A stretch of 64,000 nt of DNA from the NCBI GenBank assembly GCA_023525715.1, contig CM042009.1:123446819-123510818 (forward strand), read 5' to 3'. Positions 1-10,500 of this stretch are shown piece by piece. The notes beneath the pieces are model-generated. The model made no database searches. It was given only the letters and a program-made list of their open reading frames with translations, and was not told where the DNA came from. The stretch is from Cichorium intybus. Taxonomy: Eukaryota; Streptophyta; Magnoliopsida; Asterales; Asteraceae. The position numbers and the translations under genes were made by a program. Positions within the stretch are counted from its first letter, which is position 1. Each line of letters starts with the position of its first letter.

Positions 1-137
1 ATTCAGATTTACCCTTTAATGCAATTTTTGTACAGTAAAGCCTAGGATTTGGGTTAATTTGTGCATTTATGACATTTATCACGTAAAACACCCTGCTAGT
101 CGGTTACCCTCATCACCCTCGTATCATTGTTAAGTTA
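1..137. repeat. MULE left terminal inverted repeat (outer end truncated by window)
   Basis: This matches the reverse complement of the right repeat base for base, with shared blocks such as CCTTTAATG, TTTGGGTT, GCATTTATG and CCTGCTAG. About 38 further terminal bases seen on the right side are missing because the window starts inside the repeat. Confidence 0.88.
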
Positions 138-1721
138 CGTCGTTGGCAATCAACCTAATTTCAACCGTGCTATTCCTTCCGATCCAATGCTAACGTCATC
201 AACAAAATCAAGCGTCGATGGGGTATCACTACGCAAGAAGAAGGTTGCTACATACGATTAAGGTGTAGTTGTATTAATTTATGTAACATCCGTGTTTTGG
301 GCCTAGGAGTTTTGGGCTTAAACCAACAAATAAAACTTATTTTGTAAATAAAGAAAAACAAATGAATAAATAAATTTAATATCTTGTTATATTTTATATG
401 GTGAATAAATGAGCCAAATATAGTTTTAAAAATATAATTGTAACCAAAGGTGAGAAATTTTTTCATAAGGACTAAAAGTGTCAATTTGGGCCAAAATTAC
501 CCTAAGTATATTTGACTAGTCATAGATTTAGAAAATTAGAAGATATATTAAAGGAATTGATGTAGAGTTTAAACTAGGTCTAATAATTCCTTTAATTAAT
601 ATTAAGGACCTAAATTGTGAAGAATTTTAGTGTAAGGGACTATTTGTGCCAAATTGGGAAACTAAGAGTTAGTATTGACTTAGTCAATGACTCAAGTGAA
701 AGAAATAATTGTATTTGGGGCATATGTATGATTATGGAGACTTCTAATGTGAATAATGGACTTTTGGGGTGTTGGGTGAAGAAGGACCAAACTTGAGGGA
801 CTAATGTTGCAAATTCTTGGAAGATGACTTGTTTTTGATGGGGGTTCTCCCCATTCCAGCCACAAACACGTTTTTGAGAGAAAGAGAGGGAGGAGATGGC
901 GATTTTCATGGTTTCCAAAGAGATTTGTGCTTAGCTTTGAAGGATTATGCATACACTTGAAGATTCCAAGCAATCTAAGGTATAAACTCACCTTTCTAAC
1001 CCTAGATTTCGAGTTTAGGTTTGGGGTTTGGACCCAATCCGAGTTTCTATGATGGGATGAGGTTCTCCTATGATTCCCCAATGTTTATTTGATGTTTCCA
1101 AGTTATTGGAGTATACATTCAATCCATGGATGCTCTAGATTCAATTACTTGATTGATTTGGGTGTTATGAACCCTAGAATTTGGGGATTTGATGAATAGA
1201 GGAGGAATATTGAAATTGATGGATGATTATGGTAGTTTTGGATGAGGGGATTCATTTCTAATGATTCCCTAAGGATTCCAACCTTTGATTTGTAGTCTTA
1301 AACCATGAATCACTAGAAAATGAGAATTGGGTGTTGAAATGGGTTTTGTTCATGTAGATGATGATTTGATCTCTTGTTTAATGGATGGATGAATGAGTTA
1401 ATGTATCAATTTGGATGTATAAGTGGGGTGAGGATCATTTCCTAATGATTCCATGGAATGGAAGAAGGAATCTCCACTTGTAATCATCAATTGTAAGAAT
1501 GGAATTGAGTTTTCCATGGTTTAAGCTTGTAGAGTGAAGTTATGAGCATGGAATGTAATTGATTCATTTGAAATGGTTTTGAATAGTTTAATTGAGTCTA
1601 ATGATGTGTATTTTGGGAAGGAATAATGTCCTTTTGATGTCCATGAGTTTTGGGAAGAATCGGATCTTGAATCGGGTCAAAAATGAGTGAAAAGGACCAA
1701 AAATCGGAGCTACAGCAGGCT

Positions 1722-1829
1722 GTACACGACCCGTGCAGGGCCACACGACCCGTGTAGGGGGTCTGGAGGCCACGGGTTGGGTTTCCTGCATTGCTACACG
1801 ACCCGTGTAGGGCTACACGCCCCGTGTAG
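1722..1829 (+). repeat. CpG-rich tandem motif in the solo LTR
   Basis: Four imperfect copies of a motif close to ACACGACCCGTGTAGGG lie in tandem or closely spaced. Each is semi-palindromic (ACACG...CGTGT). A TATA-like TTATATTAGG follows about 100 bp downstream (near 1935). Similar arrays with different sequences occur in other LTRs of this window. Confidence 0.8.
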
Positions 1830-2464
1830 CTCTGTTTGGCCAGTTTTCTTAGTTTTTAGACCTTAAGCTTTATGGTTTGGGTTTTGGGTCCTCGTTCTAA
1901 TGCCAAACTTTAGGGATGTTTTAACTAAGATTTTCCTTATATTAGGGGGTCATGGAATTCATTTTGGATGTTGGTTGATTGTTCCTTCGTAGTTCTAAAG
2001 AAGTAATTATAGTGAGACTTTTAGATGAATCGAGTATGATATCTTCCTTTCTTGTATTGTAGGAAGGATATATGTTGTAGTGGATTGGATGGGAGACTGA
2101 GGACTTGAACTAGCACTCAATTAAGAGGAGGTGATGGATGAGATGATGTCTAGGAGCGCCTTCAAATGCTTCAACCTTGTGTGGAGTTAGTGTTGACTTG
2201 TCAGTTGACCTTGGGTGAGTTTACCGAGAGTACACATCCCAACTAATATCTTTTGTGTGTGTTATCAAATACTTTTCATGCATAATATTATGTGCAATGT
2301 GTTATATGATTACTACTTGTGCATTGCATGAAAATGTGTTTCTAAAGATGTTTTCAAATGAAGATTATGATGATGTTTTGAAAGATGTTTTGAGCATCCT
2401 ATTTGTGCATCGCATTGCATATAGGATGAGATTGACCGAGTGAACCTTATGACGAAGATGAAAT

Positions 2465-2580
2465 GATTGTCCCGGATTTAGGGAAATCATGATTGTCCCG
2501 GATTTAGGGAAATCAAGGGGAAAATGCCCAAAATGAGATGTTTGTCCCGGATTTAGGGAAAACCGTTCCCGACAATAGGG
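2465..2580 (+). repeat. Short tandem repeats around TGTCCCGGATTTAGGGAAA
   Basis: Three copies of TGTCCCGGATTTAGGGAAA occur at spacings of roughly 26 and 53 bases inside the solo LTR. No function is evident. Confidence 0.85.
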
Positions 2581-3301
2581 AACCGCATGAGGGAGTTGCT
2601 AACCCTCATGGGGCTAGTGTGATGGCCACTAGTCCTAGTTTTGCTTATACGGGGATCGAGTGGCATGCTTCGTGCGTGTCATTCGTGAACTTAGGTAGGT
2701 GCCATTGAGGTGAGTTGGACTTTTATGAGATGGACGTGGGTTTGGGATAGTTGCATCATGCATTGCATTTGCATATCATAACTATCTATTTTGAGTAAAT
2801 CCTTATGATGTTTTGAGTAACTTTTAAAGTGTGTTTAAAATCTATTTTTGGGGATTTGTCCCGAGTGTGGTAGTTCACTGCTCACTCAAAATGGGTCAAC
2901 CTCGGGTAAACTCACTAGGCATTTCAATTGCCTAACTTATTTTGATATGTACTCAGGTTGAGGAGTTTAGATGTCTTAGAAGAGCTGGATGTTTAGAAGG
3001 CCATGGTTTGTGTGGTATCATTTGAGCTGTGTAATGGTATTTGAATTGTTACAACCTCGCTATTTTATAAACTAAAATGTTTTATCTAAAATGGGACCAA
3101 ACGATGTTTTCCACAACTTAAACCTAAATTATTTCTCATTAAACCCCATGTGTTTTTAAATTGATTTTGAAAGAAAACGACTTAGTTAAAGATGTTAAAA
3201 CTAGAGTTTTCACTAAATGATGATTTTATGGAATAATGATGATAAACCATGGGTTAAAATGACATTTTATGAAAAGCGTTAAGCGAGGGTGTCACAATTT
3301 A

Positions 3302-3915
3302 GTATTGCTTTGTGTTATTGCAATGTAGTTTAATAATGGTTGTGCTATTAAGTCGTATGTAATCGGATTCCTTTGAATAATGATGAATGTTTTTTTTGTA
3401 ATTAGATTCCTTTGAATGGTGATAAATGCTATTATAATCGGATTCCTTTGAATGGTAATTAATGCTTTTTTTTTGTAGAATAATATTGAATGTAATAGAT
3501 GTAGTGGTTGCAATGTTTGCATAAGTTAAGGGTTGGAATGTAATTGTAGCATAATGCAAGGAATGCAAATGGTTATGACATGTGGGATGTTGTATTTACA
3601 TAACATGTAGCAGAACATGGACAAAAATGCCCTTGAGTTCCAGAAGCACAAATGTCAATAAGTACAAATTAAATTAACCATAACATAACAAGGGGTTGTA
3701 TCCATTGCATAAAGTGTATTTACATAACATATGGGATGCATCCATTCGTACCAAAACTGCCTTAAAAGTATCCAAAAGAGGCAACCAAGCTGGTAACATA
3801 GACCTATTGTATGTATGTTGTAGAGTGGGTATATCAAAATAAATGAACCAAAAAGGGATCAACATACCCATTTATACCATCCACACCACACCCCCACCCC
3901 CTCATACCTAACTAA
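3302..3915. other. MULE 3' non-coding region
   Basis: This AT-rich stretch between the solo LTR and the C-terminal end of the MULE transposase relic has no convincing coding sequence. Three diverged copies of a unit containing GGATTCCTTTGAAT lie near 3363, 3406 and 3439. It joins directly to 1-281 once the solo LTR and one ATTTA are removed. Confidence 0.6.
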
Positions 3916-5128
3916 CTAATCCAAGTTGACTGGATTGGTAGCTAAAAAAATAGTACCATTTTTGTCATACACAGTCTTCTTAAGCTTTCGTTTGATTATC
4001 CTCCAAGATGGGTACCTTCTCCTCCTAAAAGGGACATCCTTATGTCCTTCATCATCATCCAAATTACCCACATCATCTCTCTCACGTTCACCCTCATGAC
4101 TAACACCATCAGCATCATTAATGACACAATCACCATCATTATCATCATCATATGGCTGGCCTTCAACCTCATTCAAATCCTAGTATTCATAAATAAATAC
4201 ATAATTGAAATTATATATCACATAAATAAATTGAAAAAAATAACATACGTAAATGAATAAACTCTTACCAGCTCAACAGATGGCATGTCATCCAGTTCTA
4301 ATTATACCCTTGTCATACCTTCTACCTCTATCATGTTATATCATGGTTCTAATAGCATGGCAACATCCCCAACATCCAACATTACCTTCTCTGGAAGAAT
4401 ATCCTCAACATTTCTCTCATTAAACGTAACTTGACTTATTTTAACATTACCTCCATCCTCATTGGCCCCAACTTGACTGACTTTAACATTATCTTCATCC
4501 TTATTTGACCCAACTTGATTGACTTCAATATTACCACCATGTAAAATTTCATTTATAGCTTTTTCCACCTTGTCAACTGTTTCTTTAAGTCCAATACCAC
4601 TAACACCTTCACTTACGAATATTCACTTCATCAGTTACAACTACACCAACTTCATCATCTTTATGTCCCATACCACTAATCATTGACACTAACATTATCT
4701 TGAGTAACACCACATGAACCTTGATTAACAACACCTCCTTCTTGAGTATTCATTCCTTGTTTACCACCCCTACATGAAACTCTTCTAATACAAAATTTCT
4801 TCTTCCTGACTCTAACTTCTTTGGAACCTGATGGGTGATTGGGGACAGAAGACCATGTTGGGTAATTGGGGACATTAGAACTTGTTGGGTGATTGGGGAC
4901 AAAAGTTTCTGGTGATTGATTGGGTAGATAATATTTTTGTGGCCTTCCTATCTACTTTGGTGGCTTAGGCGCAACAACGTTTTTCTCATTCTTGCAACCC
5001 TTCCTATTATGGCTAAGATCCAAAAAGTTTCGACATCTGAGTGTACTTGAAACCTTCACTTTTATTGTTTAATACTTGCCCTCATGTTCACTAGCATGCA
5101 TCTTTCTCTTGGTAGCAGGCCTACCAGG
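3916..5128 (-). pseudogene. MULE transposase, C-terminal part (pseudogene, separated by hAT insertion)
   Basis: Read from 5128 downward, the minus strand continues the MULE protein that breaks off at 27955. The frame passes through MPGRPATKRKM across the hAT insertion once one target-duplication copy is removed. A zinc-knuckle-like CRNFLDLSHNRKGC follows (one expected Cys is Phe), then the proline-rich tail typical of plant MULE transposases and a basic C-terminus ending ATNPVNLD. The tail has internal repeats: VPNHP/VPNYP units (about 4830-4920) and three NVKVSQVG-like units (4341-4568). Several stop codons and frame changes show it is dead. Family assignment rests on the tail, the knuckle and continuity with the DDE region at 27955-30045. 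Confidence 0.85.
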
Positions 5129-5273
5129 TAGGGGTGCGAGAAAAAACCGAAATCGAATAACTCGCCTGAACCAAATTAGAAATAGGTAAAACGGTTCGAG
5201 TTATTCGGGTATCGGGTGACTTAATCGGGTAAACCCAAACCGTATAAGCCTAATCGGTTCGGTTACTGGGTAA
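5129..5273. repeat. hAT left terminal and subterminal region
   Basis: The 5' inverted-repeat end is followed by several CGGGT/ACCCG-type motifs and AATCGGTTCGG. The same motif type, inverted, fills the right end (27770-27946). Confidence 0.8.
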
Positions 5274-5375
5274 GGGTGTGAAGGGTTTTTAAGCAATCAA
5301 TGAACAAACAAATTCCTAAGTTCACATGCAACCCTAGAAAGATCTATGTTTTCTTCTATGAAGATATAAACTAAA

Positions 5376-5651
5376 TGTTGGATTAGGTGTCTAAGCCATG
5401 ACTAATAATTAGTATTTACCTAATTAATAGTAGCATAGTCCATTTGGGTTGCCCTCATAGTTGGAGGTTTGGTAGAAAGTTAAAAAGAGAGAGAGGTTGA
5501 TTTATTATATGATCAATAAATCAAGATATTGTTTATTAATAAATTATGGGGATAATATATTAATTAGAAATAATATTATTTAATTAATAATTAATCAGAA
5601 ATTAATTGGATTGATTTCTATGGCATTAATTAGATTAATCAGGAGGACAGG
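5376..5651 (+). repeat. Copia family A 5' LTR, first part
   Basis: It starts TGTTGGATTAGGTG and matches the 3' LTR at 20778 onward. It is interrupted after ACAGG (5647-5651), which is also the target duplication of the nested gypsy element. Confidence 0.93.
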
Positions 5652-6000
5652 TGTAACACCCGGCTTATTAACAAAAACACCCCAAAAATTTTTGTTTTTT
5701 TTTTCAAACCAAATATTTTACAATAAAAACCATAAGTATGGGGTATTAGTTAACAAAATACGAGTACAAGTGTATCACGAAGTACAATACATAAATATTA
5801 TACATTCTTCAAGCCGGGTTGTCCTTTCAATACTAAGTCCTCAGTCACGGACTTTGTCTTTTCCCTTTGCGGGATTACGCTCACCTGCAGGGACATATCA
5901 AATAAACTGTGAGCTACAAAGCCCAATGAGTAATCAAGCAATCAGATAAGCATATACAAGAGAATAACAACAATTAAACTCTTAAACAATTTCTGTCCCA

Positions 6001-6250
6001 AAAGTCATGGTCATCACTGACCGCACCGTAATCATAGCCATAAAGGCCGCACCGAATATCATAGCCCGAAGGCCGCACCAAAATCATAGCCCGAAGGCCG
6101 CACCAAGCATCGGAGACATAGCCCGAAGGCCGCACCGGAGTCATAGCCCGAAGGCCGCACCATCACGGGTTCAATAACCCAAAATCATGGTCCTAAGACC
6201 GCACCATTTAATATCAACGATAGTAATCTTAGCCAAAGGCTGCATCAATA
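6001..6250. repeat. Tandem array in the chromovirus LTR
   Basis: About five to six imperfect units contain CATAGCCCGAAGGCCGCACC, with unit lengths of roughly 25-30 bases. The same array is at about 12655-12900 in the other LTR. Such arrays are common in LTR U3 regions; this one is not a CRISPR. Confidence 0.85.
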
Positions 6251-6666
6251 TATCATACTAGATATAATCAAGATTACTCACCTTGTTGCTTGCTACCACT
6301 AGCTTTCGTCGTTTCTTGACTTGTAATGTATTCCGTAAGATTTTGTCCCGTACCTATAATTCCATTATTTCACAATGATTATAGGTTAATATATCATTTC
6401 AATTAACTCTAATGCAATAGAGTTCAATACAATATCGTTATTAACAATGCCTAGTTAATAAACTTTCCGTTTACTAACTTTATATGAATTTTACTATTCA
6501 CCGAGGCATTCGGATTGGTCTACAGTGCCCCTGAGGGGTCGAAAACTCAATCTAAAAATTTTCCCAAACTTTTTAGACCATAACGAGCCTATGGTTCAAA
6601 TTTGAGCTTAATCGGACAAGCCAAGCAAAAGTTAGCGTTTCAAAGTTCCTGCCTGGCCACTGCCTT

Positions 6667-6755
6667 GGAGGCGCACTGCGCCAGGGTCAGGGCGCACTGC
6701 GCCTGGGCGCACCCCGCCTGGCTCCAGGGCGCACTGCGCCTGGCGCCTGGGCAGG
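6667..6755. repeat. GC-rich semi-palindromic motif array in the chromovirus LTR
   Basis: Repeats of GGCGCACTGCGCCTGG occur in three near-perfect copies plus a variant, in an otherwise AT-rich LTR. An identical copy is at about 13324-13410. See the finding on paired CpG-rich motifs. Confidence 0.85.
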
Positions 6756-7507
6756 CCTCCTGGCCAGTCGCGATTTGTGCACTGTAGCTTGCAGATTTGG
6801 TCCATTAAGCCCTTATTTCTGTTCTTAATCACTTGGGGTTTGTTCCTAGGCTAAAACCTTACATTTTTACAAGGTTTTTAACCATCAAAACACACTCAAT
6901 CATCCATATGAAGAATTAGGGTTCTTAGTTCTAACAACCCCAAATCTTCAATTTGATCAATTATAACAACCTACTTCCATTTTGTTGAGTTAAGCTCTTA
7001 CTAGCATGACTTAATGGAAGTATTTCATCAATTAAAACACTCAATCTTAACTGTAATTACAGTTTTTGAATTCCACAAAACCCATCAAGAACAACTAGCA
7101 AAAACTTGAAGAACTTACCTCCAAACTTCCAATTCTACCCTTTGAAAGCTATAATTCAATTTGCAAACTTTGATTCTTCAAGAATCCCTTCAAAATGCTG
7201 CAACTCTCACACCAAGAATTTCTCCCGTAACTCACCAAAATTCTGCACAAACTAGGAGAAGGTTCCAACCTTTTATACCTCCAAACTTTTCATTTTTGGT
7301 CCTTGAAATTACATTTCTTAAACTTTTGCCACCATTTACAAATTAAATGACAAAAATCAAAGTATTATAACATTTTAAGTCCAAGACTCAAAATATTTTT
7401 ACCAAACAAGTCCTTTTTGTCAAAAGACCAAATTAACCTTTTGGGGTAAAACGACCATTTTGCCCTTTTTATTATAATTACATAATAAAATAAGTTTTGG
7501 CGTTACA

Positions 7508-7530
7508 AATTCTCCCCTCCTTTAAGAGAT
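7508..7530 (-). promoter_or_regulatory. Polypurine tract of the chromovirus
   Basis: On the minus strand AAAGGAGGGGAGAA lies immediately before the 3' LTR and would prime plus-strand DNA synthesis. Confidence 0.85.
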
Positions 7531-7543
7531 TTCGTCCCCGAAA

Positions 7544-10500
7544 TCATACAAAAAGTTGAGGGTATTTCTCCCGCATTTCACTTTCGGTTTCCCATGTCAT
7601 GTCGGAACCTTTGTGATGACGCCAAAGGACTTTCACCATGCTGATCTTCTTATTTCGCAGCTGTCTTGTCTTGCGGTCTAACACTCGCTCGGGTTGTTCC
7701 GGGTATCTCAGCTTTTCATCCACCTCAATTTCAGCAAGAGGTATATGTTGAGACTTGTCAAACAAAGTTTTCCTCAAATGGGACACATGGAATACGTCAT
7801 GTATACCATGAAGTTCATCAGGTAACTCCAATCGATACGCCATGGCTCCAATTTTTTGGGATATACGGAAAGGTCCGATAAAGCGAGGACTCAACTTTCC
7901 TTTCTTCCCAAAACGAATTAAGCCTTTCCAAGGGGATACTTTGAGCATTACCATATCTCCTACTTGGAATTCTATCGGTTTCACCCGTTTGTCCGCATAC
8001 TGTTTCTGTCTATTCTGAGCTACCTTCAAATTTTCGCGTATCAGTTTGATCTTTTCTTCAGTCTGTGCTACAATTTTGGGTCCAGCCAACGGCTTTTCCC
8101 CAACTTCAGTCCAGCAGGTCGGAGTACGACACGGTGCTCCATACAAGGCTTCATACGGGGCCATCTGAATGCTGGAATGATAGCTGTTATTATACGCGAA
8201 TTCCACCAAAGGTAAATGATCCTCCCAGCTTCCACCGAAGTCTATGACACAAGTCCTCAACATATCTTCCAAAGTTTGGATCGTTCTTTCACTCTGACCA
8301 TCGGTCTGTGGATGATATGCGGTACTCATAAGTACTTTTATACCCAATTGTTCTTGAAGACTTTGCCAAAAATGGGAAGTAAATCTGCTATCTCTGTCCG
8401 ACACAATCGATGCTGGTAATCCATGCCGACAAATTACCTCATCAATGTAGATTTTCGCCAGTTGATCTACTTTGTACTTTTCTTTATATGGTATAAATTG
8501 TGCCGATTTAGTCAATCGATCCACAATCACCCATATAGAATCATAACCTCGCGGTGTCCGCGGCAACTTTGTTACAAAATCCATGGTAATATGGTCCCAC
8601 TTCTTCTCTGGTACCGGCAATGGTTGTATTTCCCCGTACGGTTTCTGATGGTTTGACTTAACTTGCAGACAAGTCAAACATCTTTCCACAAATCTTCCGA
8701 TGTCCCTCTTCATTCCAGGCCACCAATACATCGGTTTTAACGTCCGATACATCTTGGTACTGCCCGGATGAACCGCATAACGGCTATAGTGTGCATATTC
8801 TAGAAGTAAACTCCGTGCTTCTCCTTGTTTCGGGACCCATATTCGACCTCTGAAGGTCTTCAATTTCTGCGCATTTTCTTCCAGATGCTTCAAGTATCCA
8901 ACCATTCTTTCACTTTTTATATTCTCCGGTTTACACGCTTCTTCTTGTGCTGAACGGATCAATCCTGGTAACCGGCTTACTACACCCATGCATGCGGATG
9001 TAATTTTCACAGGAGCTTCTTTTCGGCTTAGCGTATCTGCCACCACGTTCGCCTTACCAGGATGGTATTGAATTTCACAATCAAAGTCTTTCAGCAAATC
9101 CATCCACCTTTGCTGTCTCATACTAAGCTCCTTCTGGTCGAAGAGGTACTTCAAGCTCTTGTGATCCGTGTAAATAACAAACTTTACACCGTATAAATAA
9201 TGCCTCCACAGCTTCAATGCTAGAACCACAGCAGCTAATTCTAGATCATGAACTGGATACTTCTTCTCGGCATCTTTCAATTGTCGGGACGCATAGGCTA
9301 TGACCCGACCTTTCTGCATTAGAACACACCCAAGACCAATTCTGGAAGCATCGCTGTAGATCACGTACTCTTCTCCGCTTTGTGGTAGAGCTAACACCGA
9401 TGCTTCACATAAAGATTGTTTCAGTTTCTGGAATGCTTCTTGTTGTTTTTCGGCCCACGTGAACTTTTCACCTTTCTTAGTTAACTTGGTCAACGGAGCA
9501 GCTATCGAAGAGAAATTCTCGACAAATCTTCTATAATAGCCTGCTAAACCAAGGAAACTTCGTATTTCAGTTGGACTCCGGGGCGGTTCCCACTTCATCA
9601 CGGCCTCAATCTTTGCTGGATCAACTTTCACTCCTTCGGCATTGATTACATGACCAAGAAATTGGACTTCTCTTAGCCAGAAATCACACTTGGAGAATTT
9701 CGCATACAGCTTTTCTCGACGAAGCAACTCCAACACTTGTCGCAGGTGCACTTCATGTTCAGCTTGGCTTCGCGAATACACCAAGATGTCATCAATAAAC
9801 ACTATCACCGAGGTATCAAGGAACGGACGACACACTCGGTTCATGAGATCCATGAATACGGCTGGAGCATTGGTTAATCCAAAAGGCATCACCAAAAACT
9901 CATAATGACCGTATCGCGTTCGGAAAGCTGTCTTCGGAATGTCTGACTCCCTTATCTTCAACTGGTGGTATCCTGACCTCAGGTCAATCTTGGAAAAGTA
10001 AGACGCGCCTTGCAGCTGGTCAAACAAATCGTCTATTCTAGGTAGCGGGTACTTGTTCTTCACTGTGATCTTGTTTAACTCCCGATAGTCAATACACATG
10101 CGCATTGACCCATCCTTCTTCTTGACAAACAGAATAGGGGCTCCCCAAGGCGATGTACTCGGTCTAATAAAACCCCTGTCTAGCAGTTCTTCCAGTTGCT
10201 TTCGTAGTTCCACCATCTCTGAAGGTGCTAAACGGTATGGAGCTCGAGCAATAGGTGCAGCTCCCGGAACCAGTTCAATCGTGAACTCAACCTGTCGATC
10301 CGGTGGCAACCCTGGAAGTTCGTCTGGAAACACATCTGGGAATTCGTTCACCACATTCACATTCGCTACCCCCACTTTAATCGGTTGAGCCACCGATACA
10401 TAAGCTAGATAGGACATCCCTCCTTTACTGATACAGCTTCGAGCTTGAGCAAAAGAGATGACTGGCATTCGCAACCGAGGTCGCTCACCTTGAATCTTTA

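Larger units (their letters stand above)
282..3296 (+). mobile_element. Solo LTR, Ty3/gypsy type, 3.0 kb
   Basis: The sequence begins TGTAACATCC and ends GGTGTCACA, and is flanked by a perfect 5-bp target duplication ATTTA (277-281 and 3297-3301). There is no internal domain, primer-binding site or second LTR, so it is a solo LTR left by recombination between two LTRs. The end sequence resembles the chromovirus LTRs elsewhere in the window, which suggests a gypsy chromovirus in plus orientation; the exact clade is inference. It interrupts the 3' non-coding part of the MULE. It contains a CpG-rich motif array (1722-1829) and a short tandem repeat (2465-2580). No coding capacity is seen. Confidence 0.92.
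5652..7507 (-). repeat. Chromovirus 3' LTR (left copy)
   Basis: Read on plus it begins TGTAACACCCGG and ends GGCGTTACA. It contains a tandem array (about 6001-6250) and a GC-rich palindromic array (6667-6755). Differences from the other copy include GGCGTTACA versus GGTGTTACA at the edge. Confidence 0.95.

Noticed and set aside
6001..6250. CRISPR-like array of 20-bp repeats with short spacers
   Set aside because: It lies inside a plant LTR, units are imperfect, the spacers are related to each other, and the same array is in the partner LTR.
6602..6787. 61-codon frame repeated at 13256
   Set aside because: It comes from the GC-rich motif array within both chromovirus LTRs.
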